The notes beneath the pieces are model-generated. The model did not search any database and was not told the DNA's origin. It saw only the letters and a list, made by a program, of their open reading frames with translations. From Microbacterium sp. SZ1 (GTDB lineage Bacteria; Actinomycetota; Actinomycetes; Actinomycetales; Microbacteriaceae), in contig NZ_LPVV01000038.1 of the NCBI RefSeq assembly GCF_002362255.1, positions 186,001 through 250,000 of the forward strand: a stretch of DNA of 64,000 nucleotides. Direction: 5' to 3'. Below, piece after piece: positions 9,061-20,384 of this stretch; position 1 is the stretch's first letter; each line of letters begins with the position of its first letter. A program made the position numbers and the translations under genes.

Positions 9061-9766
9061 CGGCCGCGAGCCCGTCGATCACCCGATCGAGACCGAACCG
9101 CCAGGCCGCATCTCCGTCGTACGACGAGTTCGCGGCAGCGCCCGCGGCGCCGCCCACTTCCTGAGCGAGCGGGTACGCTCTACCGAGGCGCGACGCGAGA
9201 CGGTCGGCGATGTGCGTCCACCCCTCTCCGAACTCGGCACTCCGACGATGCTCGGCCGCACGCGACGCGACCGATCGCACGAAACCGAGCACGAACGTGA
9301 GCGCGGCGTCGCGACGCACGGGATCGAGGTCCATCCCGTCGAACGCGTGGAGTTCGCGGTCGTATTTGGCGATCGTCCCGGGGCCGAGCACCGTGCGCGG
9401 GTCATCGATGTCCAGCATCCAGCTGTGCCTGCGCAGCATGCGCAGGTTGTCCTCTGCGAGCGTCCGCACGCGTGAGCGCCACTCTCCCGCGAGCTCCGGG
9501 GCTGCGACGAGCTCGGCGTTGGCCTCGTCGGCCATGAGCACGAGGAGATCGTCGCGGTTGTTCGCGTAGGTGTAGGTCGACATCGTGGGCATGTCGATGG
9601 ACCGCGCGATCGCTCGCATCGTCACGGCCTCCAGACCGCTCGCATCGGCGAGGGCCATCGCTGACGCCACTACGTCATCGGTGGAGTGGCGAGACCGCGG
9701 CCCTCGCCGCGGCGGCTCGGCGGCATCGCTGTTTCTCCAGAGCAGTTCGAGAAGATCTCGCGACAT
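9044..9766 (-). CDS. TetR/AcrR family regulator
   Basis: A 240-residue repressor-type protein. The helix-turn-helix is near residues 30-70 (VVASAMALADASGLEAVTMRAI ... TMSTYTYANNRDDLL, given here in parts), followed by a TetR_C-like ligand domain. It is divergent from a VOC/glyoxalase gene with 65 bases between the starts and a GTAC-gtt-GTAC repeat in the gap, so it probably controls itself and the neighbour (inference). Ligand unknown. Confidence 0.88.
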   Translation of the reverse strand: MSRDLLELLWRNSDAAEPPRRGPRSRHSTDDVVASAMALADASGLEAVTMRAIARSIDMPTMSTYTYANNRDDLLVLMADEANAELVAAPELAGEWRSRVRTLAEDNLRMLRRHSWMLDIDDPRTVLGPGTIAKYDRELHAFDGMDLDPVRRDAALTFVLGFVRSVASRAAEHRRSAEFGEGWTHIADRLASRLGRAYPLAQEVGGAAGAAANSSYDGDAAWRFGLDRVIDGLAAVSRPA

Positions 9767-9799
9767 CGGGAATACCGTTGCCCTTTCCTCGTTAACACC

Positions 9800-9810
9800 G
9801 TACGTTGTAC
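9800..9810. promoter_or_regulatory. candidate TetR operator
   Basis: GTAC-gtt-GTAC lies between the divergent TetR and VOC genes, just before the VOC -10 region (TATTTT). The surrounding A/T-rich stretch stands out in this genome. Short and unproven. Confidence 0.35.
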
Positions 9811-9831
9811 ATATTTTAGACAGGAGAGCTC

Positions 9832-10209
9832 ATGAAGATCAGCCGCACCGCCGTGTCTCTGAACGTCCCCGACGTCGCGGCGTCCGTCGCCTTCGCGAAG
9901 ACGCACTTCGGATACGAGGAGGCGATGGCTGCAGACGGCTTCGCGTCGCTGCAACATCCCGATTCATCCACGAATCTCATCTTCCTGCAGACCGGACTGC
10001 CAACGTTCCGCCCGTCGGAGATCGCCGGATCCGCGGGCGAAGGCCTGCTCCTCGCCTTCGTGGTCGATGACCTCGACACCGAGTACGCGAAGATCGCCGA
10101 TTCCGGCGCACGGGTGGTCACGCCCCCCGAGACCGAGGAGTGGGGAGAGCGCTACTGTCAGTTCGCCGACGCGAACGGCATCATCTGGCAGCTCGTGCAG
10201 TGGACGTGA
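9832..10209 (+). CDS. VOC/glyoxalase superfamily protein
   Basis: A 125-residue vicinal-oxygen-chelate protein with two beta-alpha-beta-beta-beta units (TAVSLNVPDVAASVAFAKTHFGY at the start; DANGIIWQLVQW at the end). Members include glyoxalases, dioxygenases and antibiotic-binding proteins; which one cannot be told. AGGAGA at 9822 precedes ATG 9832. It is divergent from a TetR regulator, suggesting an inducible detoxification role (inference). It is followed by a large inverted repeat. Confidence 0.85.
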   Translation: MKISRTAVSLNVPDVAASVAFAKTHFGYEEAMAADGFASLQHPDSSTNLIFLQTGLPTFRPSEIAGSAGEGLLLAFVVDDLDTEYAKIADSGARVVTPPETEEWGERYCQFADANGIIWQLVQWT

Positions 10210-10230
10210 CCCGGTGATGGCACGCTGATG

Positions 10231-10277
10231 TGGCACCTGCTGTGGGAATCTCGCGTGGATCCCCACAGCAGGTGCCA
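10231..10277. terminator. 16-bp perfect inverted repeat (terminator or REP-like)
   Basis: TGGCACCTGCTGTGGG (10231-10246) pairs perfectly with 10262-10277 around a 15-base loop, between the convergent VOC gene and leuA. There is no T-tract and the loop is large, so it may be a bidirectional terminator or a mobile palindromic element. Confidence 0.6.
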
Positions 10278-10288
10278 ACTGAATCGCG

Positions 10289-12145
<1,857 letters not shown>

Positions 12146-12162
12146 AGACCGCCGAAAGGCAT

Positions 12163-12174
12163 GCGGCCATGCTA
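12163..12174 (-). promoter_or_regulatory. leaderless promoter of the leuA leader
   Basis: TAGCAT (12174-12169) then six bases then the leader ATG at 12162. No convincing -35 is seen. Confidence 0.6.
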
Positions 12175-12185
12175 GCAGGGCGGCG

Positions 12186-12204
12186 CCGCCGGTTCGACCG
12201 GCGG
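12186..12204. terminator. short GC hairpin downstream of the oxidoreductase
   Basis: CCGCCGGT (12186-12193) and ACCGGCGG (12197-12204) pair over 8 bases with a 3-base loop, 29 bases beyond the oxidoreductase stop. It lacks a T-tract. It also lies just upstream of the leuA leader promoter. Confidence 0.4.
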
Positions 12205-12232
12205 ATGCCGACGGATGCAGTCCGAGACCCGC

Positions 12233-13174
12233 TCAGGGGATGAGCGCGACCTTGCCACCCGCGTGTCCACCCGCGAGGAGCTCCAGCGCGGCCGGAGCCT
12301 CCGCGAGCGGGAACGTCTTCGCCACGGGCACGACGAGGTCGCCGCTCTGAGCGAGGGCGATGAGATCCGGACGCACCTCGTCGCGGAACCGCGCGCTCTC
12401 GGGCATCGAGCCGGCGATCGCGATGATGCCCTCGCTCTCCGCTCGTCCGAACGCGGCGATGGTCACGATGCGTCGGCGATCGTGGACGAGCTCGAGCGAG
12501 ACGTCGATGGCCTCGTCCGTGCCGACGGCGTCGAGAGCCGCGGCGACGGCACCGCCGGCGAGCTCACGGACGCGGTCGGCGAGCCCAGGGCCGTACTCCA
12601 CGGGCACTCCCCCGAACTGCCGCACGACGTCGGCCCGCGCGGCACTCGCCGTGCCGATCACCCGCACGCCGCGCAGCGCGGCCTGCTGCAGCACGCTCAC
12701 ACCGACCGCGCCGGATGCGCCGTGCAACAGGATGGTCTCGCCGGGCGCGACGCCCGTCACCCAGAGCATCTCCGCAGCGGTCGTGCCGGCGAGCAGCAGA
12801 TTCGCGGCTTCGGCATGGCTCAGCGTCGTGGGCTTGCGGAAGGCCTTCTCGGCCGGGATCGTGACCGCCTCCGCGTATCCACCGCTCACGCGGAACGCCA
12901 CGATCTCGTCGCCGACCCGGGCCTCACCGGAACCGATACGCGCGTCCGGACCCATCGCGACGATCTCGCCGGAGATCTCATAGCCGATCGCCACCGGAAA
13001 CTCCACGCCCGACCGCGGCGAGGCGACGTGCTTGGCGTCGGCGGGATTGACACCGGCCGCGCGCACGCGCACCGTGATCTCGCCTTCGCGGGGGTCGGGC
13101 AGCTCGTACTCGACGAACTGCCACTCATGCGGCTCACCCGGTGCGGTCGCCATCCAGTGCTGTGCGCGTGTCAC
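12233..13174 (-). CDS. NADPH:quinone reductase-type zinc-free alcohol dehydrogenase
   Basis: A medium-chain dehydrogenase/reductase of 313 residues. It has the GroES-like N-terminal domain (ITVRVRAAGVNPADAKHV), no zinc-ligand set, and the nucleotide-binding motif LLHGASGAVGVSVLQQA typical of quinone oxidoreductases using NADPH. Substrate unknown. GTG 13174 has a strong GGAGG seven bases upstream. It follows era by 42 bases on the same strand and may be its distal operon partner. Confidence 0.87.
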   Translation of the reverse strand: MTRAQHWMATAPGEPHEWQFVEYELPDPREGEITVRVRAAGVNPADAKHVASPRSGVEFPVAIGYEISGEIVAMGPDARIGSGEARVGDEIVAFRVSGGYAEAVTIPAEKAFRKPTTLSHAEAANLLLAGTTAAEMLWVTGVAPGETILLHGASGAVGVSVLQQAALRGVRVIGTASAARADVVRQFGGVPVEYGPGLADRVRELAGGAVAAALDAVGTDEAIDVSLELVHDRRRIVTIAAFGRAESEGIIAIAGSMPESARFRDEVRPDLIALAQSGDLVVPVAKTFPLAEAPAALELLAGGHAGGKVALIP

Positions 13175-13216
13175 GATGCTGCCTCCGACATGGTCCCCTC
13201 CGACGATCGACGTGTC

Positions 13217-14113
13217 TCAGAAGCCGAGGCGCCCGAGCTGCTTCGGGTCTCGCTGCCATTCCTTGGCGACCTTGACGTGGAGGCCGAGGAAGACCTTCGT
13301 ACCGAGGAGCTCCTCGATGCCGGCGCGGGCGCGGGCTCCGACGTCGCGCAGACGCGCGCCCTTGCGACCGATGATGATCGCCTTCTGGCTGTCGCGCTCG
13401 ACGACGATCGAGGCGTGCACGTCGGTGAGATCGCTGTCCTCGCGGGGGGCGACGTCGTCGATCACGACCGCGATGGAGTGCGGCAGCTCGTCGCGCACGC
13501 CCTCCAACGCCGCCTCTCGGATGATCTCCGCGATGCGATCCTCGTCAGACTCGTCAGTGGTGATGTCGTCCGGATAGAGGGCCGGCCCCTTCGGCATGAG
13601 CGACAGGATCTCGTCGGAGAGCACGCCGAGCTGGTCTCGCGTGAGCGCCGAGAGTGGGATCACCGCGTGCCAGTCCTCGCGCAGGGCATCCGCCTCCATG
13701 AGCCGTTCGGTGATCTCGTCGCGGGACGCCGCATCGGTCTTGGTGACGATGGCGATCTTCTTCGCCCGCGGGTACCCGTCGAGCGACGCGGCGATACGGC
13801 GATCGCCGGGGCCGACCTTCTCCGTGGCGGGCACGCAGAATCCGATCACATCGACGTCGCCCAGCACCTGCTCCACGAGATCGTTCAGCCGCTCGCCCAG
13901 CAGCGTGCGCGGCTTGTGGATGCCGGGGGTGTCGACGATCACCAGCTGCCCGTCCGGCCGGTTGACGATGCCGCGGATCGCTCGACGAGTGGTCTGCGGC
14001 TTCTCGCTCGTGATGGCGATCTTCTCGCCGACGAGGGCGTTGGTGAGCGTCGACTTGCCGACGTTCGGGCGTCCGACGAAGGTCACGAACCCGCTCCGCG
14101 TCTTGTCACTCAT
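13217..14113 (-). CDS. era: GTPase Era
   Basis: A GTPase that binds 16S rRNA and helps 30S subunit assembly. Length 298 residues. G1 GRPNVGKST, G3 DTPG, G4-like TKTD, and a C-terminal KH domain (IIIGRKGARLRDVGARARAGIEELL, quoted in part) are present. Unusual only in the G4 box, which reads TKTD as in many actinobacterial Era proteins instead of NKxD. Its start overlaps the corC stop by eight bases. It forms part of ybeY-corC-era. Confidence 0.96.
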   Translation of the reverse strand: MSDKTRSGFVTFVGRPNVGKSTLTNALVGEKIAITSEKPQTTRRAIRGIVNRPDGQLVIVDTPGIHKPRTLLGERLNDLVEQVLGDVDVIGFCVPATEKVGPGDRRIAASLDGYPRAKKIAIVTKTDAASRDEITERLMEADALREDWHAVIPLSALTRDQLGVLSDEILSLMPKGPALYPDDITTDESDEDRIAEIIREAALEGVRDELPHSIAVVIDDVAPREDSDLTDVHASIVVERDSQKAIIIGRKGARLRDVGARARAGIEELLGTKVFLGLHVKVAKEWQRDPKQLGRLGF

Positions 14114-15401
14114 CGTTTCGCTCTCCCTCAGGTTCTGATGTCTCCGTCGCCGGAGCGGCCCTCTCGACGAACACCGTCGCGATGCCGCGCCCGCGCCCTC
14201 GGGAGGCGCCGCCGGTCAGCACGAGTCCGTCGACCGTGGCCGTCGCTCCTGGCTGGGGCACCTGTCCGAGCGTCTTGCCGAGCAGGCCGCCGATGGAATC
14301 CACGTCCTCGTCCTCGAGCTCGAGACCGAACAGATCGCCGACGTCCTCCAGCGAGAGCCGGGAGCTGACTCGATACCGTCCCTCACCGAGCTCGACGACC
14401 TCCGTCGACACCTGATCGTACTCGTCGGAGATCTCGCCGACGAGCTCCTCGATCAGGTCTTCGAGGGTGATGAGACCCGAGATCCCGCCGTGCTCGTCGA
14501 TCACGAGGCAGACGTGCACGGCATCCCGTTTCATCTGCTGCAGCAGCGTCTCCGCTCGCATCGACTCCGGAACGAAGGTCGCCGGCCGCGAGATGGGGCG
14601 GATGGATGCCGCGCGCCAGGCGTTCTCGTCGCGGTAGGCGAACTGCACGAGGTCCTTGAGGTAGAGCACGCCGACCACGTCGTCTGCCTCGTCGTCGACC
14701 ACCGGCATCCGCGAGACCCCGCGCTGCAGGAACAGGTTCATGGCTTCGTCGGTCGTGGCCGTGGCGTCGACCGTGACCATCTCGGTGCGCGGCACCATGA
14801 CGGCCCGCACGAACTGGTCCGTGAAGTCGAAGACGGAGTGGATGAGGTCGCGGTCGTCTGCCTCGATGAGGTCGTTCGAGGCAGCCTCGTCGACCATGCT
14901 GAGCAGCTGCTCCTCCGAGGTGAAGGAGCTGCGCCCGCGGCCCGGCGTCACACGATTGCCGAGCACCACGAGACCGTGCGCGAGCGGGCCGAGGATGATG
15001 CGCAGGCCGCGCACGATCGGCGCGTTGGCGCGCAGCATCCCCTCCGCGTGCTGGCGCCCGAACGAGCGAGGGCTGGCGCCGACGAGCACGAAGGTGATGC
15101 CGGTCATCAGCACGGCGGCCGCGAGCATCGCGAGCCAGTTGTTCTCGATGAGGATCGTGAACGCGACCGTGACGAGCACCGCCGCCGTCACCTCGGCGAG
15201 CACACGGATGAACGCGACGGAGTTGACGTGCGCGTCGGGGTCCGCGGCGATGCGCGCGAGCTGCTTCGTGTTCCGTCCCTCCGCCGACATCTCCTCGAGG
15301 TCGGTGCGAGAGGTGACGCCGAAGGCGGCGTCGATCGCGGCCATGAGGCCGCCGAAGGCGACGAGCAGGACCGCGCCGGCGAGCAGGAGAGCTGCGGTCA
15401 T
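14106..15401 (-). CDS. hemolysin/CorC family CBS-domain membrane protein
   Basis: A 431-residue protein with an N-terminal DUF21 membrane domain of about three to four helices, a CBS pair in the middle ([48 protein letters not shown]) and a C-terminal CorC/HlyC transporter-associated domain. Family members are linked to Mg2+ or Co2+ efflux and divalent ion homeostasis; haemolytic activity is not implied. ATG 15401 overlaps the ybeY stop by four bases. The C-terminal tail is acidic. Confidence 0.9.
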   Translation of the reverse strand: MTAALLLAGAVLLVAFGGLMAAIDAAFGVTSRTDLEEMSAEGRNTKQLARIAADPDAHVNSVAFIRVLAEVTAAVLVTVAFTILIENNWLAMLAAAVLMTGITFVLVGASPRSFGRQHAEGMLRANAPIVRGLRIILGPLAHGLVVLGNRVTPGRGRSSFTSEEQLLSMVDEAASNDLIEADDRDLIHSVFDFTDQFVRAVMVPRTEMVTVDATATTDEAMNLFLQRGVSRMPVVDDEADDVVGVLYLKDLVQFAYRDENAWRAASIRPISRPATFVPESMRAETLLQQMKRDAVHVCLVIDEHGGISGLITLEDLIEELVGEISDEYDQVSTEVVELGEGRYRVSSRLSLEDVGDLFGLELEDEDVDSIGGLLGKTLGQVPQPGATATVDGLVLTGGASRGRGRGIATVFVERAAPATETSEPEGERNDE

Positions 15402-15856
15402 CGTCGGCGTTCGGCGGCGGCGAAGCTCTGGATGAGCTCCTTCTGCAGACCGAACATCTCACGCTCCTCGTCGGGCTCGGCGTGATCGAAGCCGAGCAGG
15501 TGCAGCAGACCGTGCGTGGTGAGCAGGATGAGTTCATCCATCAGCGAGTGGCCGGCGGCCTGCGCCTGGGTCTCGGCGACCTGCGGGCACAGCACGATGT
15601 CGCCGAGCAGGCCCGGAGCCGTCGGTCGGTCCTCGGTGCCGGGGCGCAGCTCGTCCATCGGGAAGCTGAGCACGTCGGTCGGGCCGGGCTCGTCCATCCA
15701 CTGCACGTGCAGGGCCTCCATGGCGCCCTCGTCGACGAGGACGATGGCGACCTCGGCGTCGGGGCTGACGTGCAGCTGCGCGAGGTTGTGGTCGGTGAGG
15801 CGCTGCAGCACCGTCTCATCGACGTCGATCGCCGACTCGTTGTTGATCTCGATCAT
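15398..15856 (-). CDS. ybeY: endoribonuclease YbeY (rRNA maturation factor)
   Basis: A single-strand endoribonuclease for 16S rRNA 3' end maturation and ribosome quality control. Length 152 residues. The zinc site [11 protein letters not shown] (HxxxHxxGxDH pattern) is intact near residue 117. It lies 16 bases after phoH and overlaps corC, the usual phoH-ybeY-corC-era order. Confidence 0.96.
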   Translation of the reverse strand: MIEINNESAIDVDETVLQRLTDHNLAQLHVSPDAEVAIVLVDEGAMEALHVQWMDEPGPTDVLSFPMDELRPGTEDRPTAPGLLGDIVLCPQVAETQAQAAGHSLMDELILLTTHGLLHLLGFDHAEPDEEREMFGLQKELIQSFAAAERRR

Positions 15857-15872
15857 GCCTGTGCTCGTTTCA

Positions 15873-16967
15873 TCAGGAGAGGCCCCGTTTCGGCATCCGG
15901 TCCCGGGGTCCGGGGCGCTGCGCGCCGCGGCGCTCCGCGCGGTTGGCGAACTCTGCCGCCTGCTCGCGCTCGTGCCGCTGCGCCGTGCGGCGCTCGTCGT
16001 ACTCGCTGTACGCGTCGACGATGCGTCCGACGAGCGAGTGACGCACGACGTCGTCGCTCGTGAGGCGGGCGAAGTGGATGTCGTCGATGCCGTCGAGCAC
16101 CCGGGTGACCAGCCGGAGGCCCGAGGCGCCCTGCGGCAGGTCGACCTGCGTGATGTCGCCGGTCACGACCATCCGCGTACCGAACCCCAGCCGGGTGAGG
16201 AACATCTTCATCTGCTCGGGCGTGGTGTTCTGCGCCTCATCGAGCACCACGAACGAGTCGTTGAGCGTGCGTCCGCGCATGTAGGCGAGCGGCGCGACCT
16301 CGATCGTGCCCGTCGCCATGAGACGGGGGACGATCTCCGGATCCATCATCTCGTTGAGCGCGTCGTAGAGCGGGCGCAGGTACGGATCGATCTTGTCGGT
16401 GAGCGTGCCGGGAAGGAACCCGAGCCGCTCCCCTGCCTCGACTGCGGGGCGCGTCAGGATGATGCGCGTGACCTCCTTGCGCTGCAGCGCCTGCACGGCC
16501 TTCGCCATCGCGAGGTAGGTCTTGCCCGTTCCGGCTGGCCCGATGCCGAAGACGATCGTGTTCTCGTCGATCGCGTCGACGTACTCCTTCTGGCCGAGCG
16601 TCTTGGGACGGATGACCTTGCCGCGGGTCGAGAGGATCGCCTCGCCGAGCACCTCGCTCGGGCGGGGCCCGCCGTCGGAGCGCAGCATGCGCGCCGAGCT
16701 GGAGACGTCGCTGGGCGCGAGGTCGTGCCCGGCCCTCGTCATGGTCAGCAGCTCGTCGACGAGGCTCTTGGCGCTCGCCACGGCATCCGGAGTGCCCGTT
16801 AGGGTGATCTCGTTGCCGCGTACGAGCACCTGCACCTCACGGTGTTCCTTCTCGAGCATGCGGAGCAGGCGGTCCTGGGGACCGAGCAGCTGCACCATGG
16901 CGACGCCGTCGGCGTAGATCCGCTCGGTGACGCTGCGGTCGGTGGTGTTGTCGTCGTCAGAAGCCAA
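15873..16967 (-). CDS. PhoH family ATPase
   Basis: A cytosolic P-loop ATPase of the PhoH/YbeZ group, the helicase-like partner of YbeY in rRNA processing. Walker A is [13 protein letters not shown], Walker B is [10 protein letters not shown] and sensor region is [14 protein letters not shown]. An N-terminal KH-like segment precedes the ATPase. The 3' end is basic. TTG 16967 is chosen (GGAG ten bases upstream, 11-base overlap with the HIT gene); ATG 17000 would give eleven more residues and a 44-base overlap. Confidence 0.92.
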   Translation of the reverse strand: MASDDDNTTDRSVTERIYADGVAMVQLLGPQDRLLRMLEKEHREVQVLVRGNEITLTGTPDAVASAKSLVDELLTMTRAGHDLAPSDVSSSARMLRSDGGPRPSEVLGEAILSTRGKVIRPKTLGQKEYVDAIDENTIVFGIGPAGTGKTYLAMAKAVQALQRKEVTRIILTRPAVEAGERLGFLPGTLTDKIDPYLRPLYDALNEMMDPEIVPRLMATGTIEVAPLAYMRGRTLNDSFVVLDEAQNTTPEQMKMFLTRLGFGTRMVVTGDITQVDLPQGASGLRLVTRVLDGIDDIHFARLTSDDVVRHSLVGRIVDAYSEYDERRTAQRHEREQAAEFANRAERRGAQRPGPRDRMPKRGLS

Positions 16968-17304
16968 CGAGCTTGTTCTCCTCGATGTTGCCGAGCACAT
17001 GAGCGTGCACGTGGAAGACGGACTGGGCGGCGCTCGCGCCGTTGTTGAAGATCAGGCGGTACTCCCCGTTGGCGTGCTCGTCGGCGAGCTGCTTCGCGGC
17101 GGCGACCACCTCGGCGAGGAGCGTCGGATCGCCTGCGGCCAGTTCGGTGACGTCGCGGTACTCCTCGGTCTTGGGGATGACGAGGACGTGCAGCGGCGCC
17201 TGCGGGTCGATGTCGCGGATCGCGAAGATCCGCTCGGTGTCCAGCAGGATCTCACCCGGGATATCGCCGTTGAGGATGCGCGTGAAGATCGACGGTTCGG
17301 ACAT
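16957..17304 (-). CDS. HIT family nucleotide hydrolase/transferase
   Basis: A histidine-triad protein of 115 residues with the active site HVHAHVLG at residues 98-105 and the N-terminal IFTRILNGDIPGEIL of the Hint branch. These enzymes cleave nucleoside phosphoramidates such as AMP-amides. ATG 17304 follows TAGACT by six bases, so a leaderless transcript starting here, inside the larger block, is likely. It overlaps the start of phoH. Confidence 0.93.
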   Translation of the reverse strand: MSEPSIFTRILNGDIPGEILLDTERIFAIRDIDPQAPLHVLVIPKTEEYRDVTELAAGDPTLLAEVVAAAKQLADEHANGEYRLIFNNGASAAQSVFHVHAHVLGNIEENKLVGF

Positions 17305-17316
17305 GGTGCCAGTCTA
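17305..17316 (-). promoter_or_regulatory. leaderless -10 box for the HIT gene
   Basis: TAGACT (17316-17311), six bases, ATG 17304. It supplies an internal promoter for HIT-phoH-ybeY-corC-era. Confidence 0.6.
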
Positions 17317-17348
17317 CTGACCGGGGCCGACGTGCGGCCCGACGGGGA

Positions 17349-18077
17349 TCACCAGCGGCCGAGGGCCACCGACAGGACCGCGATCGCCGCGGGTCCGGCG
17401 GTGGAGGTGCGCAGCACCGTGTCGCCGAGCAGCGCCCGTTCGGCGCCCGCGGCCTCGAGTGCCGTGATCTCGTCGCCGGAGATGCCACCCTCTGGTCCGA
17501 CGACGAGCACGAGATCCCGCCCATCGGGCTCCAGCGCGGACAGCCGCGTCGAGGCGCTCGGATCGAGCAGCACCACCCGCTGCGTGGCGCCGCGGCCGAC
17601 CAGATCCCTGGTCGTCACGGGCGGCGTGACCTCAGGCACCCAGGCGCGGTGCGCCTGCTTGGCTGCCTCACGCACGATCGTCGCCCAGCGCTCCCGCCCC
17701 TTCGCGGCCTTCGGCCCCTCCCAGCGCGACACGCTGCGACTCGCCTGCCACGGCACGATCTCGTCGACCCCGAGCTCGCACGCCGCCTGCACGGCGAGTT
17801 CGTCACGGTCGCCCTTGGCGAGGGCCTGCACGAGGATCAGTCGCGGGCTCGGGGCTTCGCTCACCCGACGCGCGCTCACGCGCACCTCGACCAGCGAGGG
17901 AGACACCTGCTCGGCCTCACCCGAGAGCCACGCCCCGCGACCGTCGCCGACCGTCACGTGCTCGCCGACCCGCAGCCGCCGGACCACCGCGGCGTGCTTG
18001 GCCTCCGCGCCGGTCAGCGCCACGAGGTCGCCGACCTCGGCATCCGACGACGATTCGACGAGGAAATGGAGTGCCAT
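17349..18077 (-). CDS. rsmE: 16S rRNA m3U1498 methyltransferase
   Basis: A SPOUT-class methyltransferase that methylates U1498 of 16S rRNA. Length 242 residues. An N-terminal PUA-like domain (ALTGAEAKHAAVVRRLRVGEHV) precedes the knotted SAM-binding region with LVVGPEGGISGDE and LLGDTVLRTSTAG. It lies 12 bases after dnaJ, the common dnaJ-rsmE order in actinobacteria. Confidence 0.94.
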   Translation of the reverse strand: MALHFLVESSSDAEVGDLVALTGAEAKHAAVVRRLRVGEHVTVGDGRGAWLSGEAEQVSPSLVEVRVSARRVSEAPSPRLILVQALAKGDRDELAVQAACELGVDEIVPWQASRSVSRWEGPKAAKGRERWATIVREAAKQAHRAWVPEVTPPVTTRDLVGRGATQRVVLLDPSASTRLSALEPDGRDLVLVVGPEGGISGDEITALEAAGAERALLGDTVLRTSTAGPAAIAVLSVALGRW

Positions 18078-18090
18078 CGCGTTCCCCGGA

Positions 18091-19206
18091 TCAGTGCGAG
18101 CGGAAGCGGTCGCGCAGCTTCGAGAACAGCCCCTGCTGGAACTGGGCGAGCTGTGGGGCAGGCGCCTTCGTCTTCTTCGCGAAGTCCTCGATGAGCGCGC
18201 GCTGCGCCGAGTCGATCTTCGTCGGCGTCAGCACCTGGACTCCGACCCGGAGGTCTCCCCGCTGGCTGCCGCGCAGCGGCGTGATGCCCCTGCCCTTGAT
18301 CGTCAGGACATCGCCCGACTGCACGCCAGGTCGGATCTCGAGGTCGACCTCGCCGTCCAGCCCCTGGATCGTCGTCTCGGTGCCGAGGATGGCATCGGTC
18401 ATCGCGACCTCGAGAGTGGCGAGCAGGTCGTCGCCGTCCCGGCTGAACGCGGGGTGCGGGTTCACCGTCACCTCGACATACAGGTCGCCGTTCGGGCCGC
18501 CCGCCTTGCCGACCTCACCCGAGCCGGGCAGCTGCAGGCGCAGGCCCGTCTCGACGCCGGCGGGGATGTCGAGCGACACCGTCCGACGCGAGCGCACGCG
18601 CCCCTGGCCGCCGCAGGTGCCGCACGGGTACGGGATGGTCGTGCCGTATCCCTCGCACGTGCCGCACGGCTGCGAGGTCACGACGTTTCCGAGCAGGCTG
18701 CGCACCTGGCGCTGCACGTGACCGGTGCCGCCGCAGATGTCGCATGTGACGGGCGAGGTGCCCTCCTGGCAGCACGAACCCTTGCAGGTCTCGCAGAGCA
18801 CGGCGGTGTCGACCTCGATGTCCCGGTGAGCGCCGAACACGACGTCTCCGAGGTCGAGCGAGACGCGCACGAGAGCGTCCTGGCCCCGCTCGCGGCGAGA
18901 CCGCGGGCGAGCTCCGCGTCCGCCACCCTGAGCCGCTCCGAAGAACGTCTCGAAGATGTCGCCGAAACCGCCGAAGCCTCCGTAGTTGCCTGCGGCTCCG
19001 TCGCCCCCGCCCATGTCGTAGCGACGACGGGACTCGTCGTCGCTCAGCACGTCGTACGCGTGCGTGACGAGCTTGAACTTCTCGGCCGCCTCCTCGCCCG
19101 GATTCACGTCCGGGTGCAGCTGGCGCGCGAGACGCCGGTACGCCTTCTTGATCTCGTCCGTCGATGCGTCGCGCGAGACGCCGAGTACCTCGTAGTGGTC
19201 CGCCAC
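18091..19206 (-). CDS. dnaJ: molecular chaperone DnaJ (DnaJ2 type)
   Basis: The Hsp40 co-chaperone that stimulates DnaK. Length 371 residues. J domain with HPD ([10 protein letters not shown]), a Gly/Phe-rich linker, the zinc domain with four Cys motifs ([32 protein letters not shown]) and the C-terminal substrate-binding domains. The first motif ends in Cys where Gly is usual, a pattern I recall from other actinobacterial DnaJ2 proteins. GTG 19206 has AAGGGCC upstream. It is 35 bases after hrcA, so it falls under the same CIRCE-controlled promoter. Confidence 0.96.
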   Translation of the reverse strand: MADHYEVLGVSRDASTDEIKKAYRRLARQLHPDVNPGEEAAEKFKLVTHAYDVLSDDESRRRYDMGGGDGAAGNYGGFGGFGDIFETFFGAAQGGGRGARPRSRRERGQDALVRVSLDLGDVVFGAHRDIEVDTAVLCETCKGSCCQEGTSPVTCDICGGTGHVQRQVRSLLGNVVTSQPCGTCEGYGTTIPYPCGTCGGQGRVRSRRTVSLDIPAGVETGLRLQLPGSGEVGKAGGPNGDLYVEVTVNPHPAFSRDGDDLLATLEVAMTDAILGTETTIQGLDGEVDLEIRPGVQSGDVLTIKGRGITPLRGSQRGDLRVGVQVLTPTKIDSAQRALIEDFAKKTKAPAPQLAQFQQGLFSKLRDRFRSH

Positions 19207-19241
19207 AATGGCCCTTCTGCGTGTTGTCCTGGCCGTCCGCG

Positions 19242-20273
19242 TCAGCGGGCGGCCTCGTCTTCGTCGAGCAGTCGCGACAGGTAGCGGGCGACCGCCCGCG
19301 CTGCCGCGAGATTGCTCGGATAGTCCATCCGTGTCGGCCCCATCACGCCGACGCGTGCGGTGCCGGAGCGCGCCGCGTAGTTGCTCGCGACGATCGACGC
19401 CTCGTCGAGGCCGAACGACGCGTTCTCCGTGCCGATGCTCGCGGCGAGCCCCTGCGCATCGGCCTCCATCTCGCTCATCAGCCGGATGAGAGTCACCTGC
19501 TCCTCGATCGCCTCGAGAAGAGGGTGGATGCTGCCGCGGAAGTCGTGTTCCCGGCGCGCGAGCGTCGCGGCGCCTGCCATCACGAGCCGCTCCTGCCGGA
19601 ACGTGCCCAGCTCCTCGACGATCACCGTCGCGAGCGCACGGAGCACGGCATCCTTCGCGTGCTCCTCGGCGTCGAGCAGACCCTGCAGGCGTTCGGCGGC
19701 ATCGCTGACCGCGCGCCCGGTGAGGAGCGCCGACAGACGAGCCCGCAGGAGCGCCATGTCGGACTCGTCGACGTCGGCGGGAAGCGGCGCGATGCGCTGG
19801 GAGACGCCGCCCGCATCCGTCACGAGCACCACGAGGAGACGGTTGGGTGCGAGGGCGACCAGCTCGATGTGGGTGAGCTGCGCCCGCGCGAAGGACGGGT
19901 ACTGCGCGAGGGCGACCTGTCCGGTGAGCTGAGTGAGCACCCGCACCGTCCGAGCCATGAGGTCGTCGAGGTCGGCCGGGTCGGTCAGGAAGGATTCGAT
20001 CGCGGTGCGCTGCGCGCCCGAGAGAGGACGAAGCTGGGCGAGGTGGTCGACGAAGACGCGATACCCCTTGTCGGTCGGGACGCGACCGGAGGAGGTGTGC
20101 GGCGCCGCGATCAGCTCCTCGTCTTCGAGCAGGGCCATGTCGTTGCGGATCGTGGCCGCGGACACACCGAACGAGTAGCGGTCGACGATCGATCGGCTGC
20201 CCACTGGCTCGTGCGTCTCGACGTAGTCCTGCACGATGGCACGGAGCACCTGGAGGCCTCTTTCACTGACCAT
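19242..20273 (-). CDS. hrcA: heat-inducible repressor HrcA
   Basis: The CIRCE-binding repressor of class I heat-shock genes. Length 343 residues. An N-terminal winged helix ([30 protein letters not shown], quoted in parts: [10 protein letters not shown] is the recognition helix) and C-terminal dimerisation domain are present. ATG 20273 follows GAGGGGAG at a 5-base distance; GTG 20276 is too close. A CIRCE palindrome lies 16 bases upstream, so hrcA-dnaJ is self-repressed and released by heat or unfolded protein (family knowledge). No groEL or dnaK is in the window. Confidence 0.95.
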   Translation of the reverse strand: MVSERGLQVLRAIVQDYVETHEPVGSRSIVDRYSFGVSAATIRNDMALLEDEELIAAPHTSSGRVPTDKGYRVFVDHLAQLRPLSGAQRTAIESFLTDPADLDDLMARTVRVLTQLTGQVALAQYPSFARAQLTHIELVALAPNRLLVVLVTDAGGVSQRIAPLPADVDESDMALLRARLSALLTGRAVSDAAERLQGLLDAEEHAKDAVLRALATVIVEELGTFRQERLVMAGAATLARREHDFRGSIHPLLEAIEEQVTLIRLMSEMEADAQGLAASIGTENASFGLDEASIVASNYAARSGTARVGVMGPTRMDYPSNLAAARAVARYLSRLLDEDEAAR

Positions 20274-20288
20274 CACGACTCCCCTCGT

Positions 20289-20315
20289 CTGGCACTCACC
20301 GGTTACGAGTGCCAA
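20289..20315 (-). promoter_or_regulatory. CIRCE operator of hrcA-dnaJ
   Basis: TTGGCACTC, nine bases, GAGTGCCAG on the minus strand, close to the consensus TTAGCACTC-N9-GAGTGCTAA. It overlaps or directly follows a TAGAAT -10 box (20320-20315), so bound HrcA would block transcription start. Confidence 0.88.
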
Positions 20316-20384
20316 TTCTACTCGCCGCGCACGCATATGCGCTGAACACACGTGCGAGCGATGGGGTGGCTGCAGCGGGACGGC

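Noticed and set aside
12215..14368. A 717-codon plus-strand frame
   Set aside because: Antisense to the oxidoreductase, era and corC, all of which have clear motifs.
16927..19284. A 785-codon plus-strand frame
   Set aside because: Antisense to HIT, rsmE and dnaJ; no domain recognisable.
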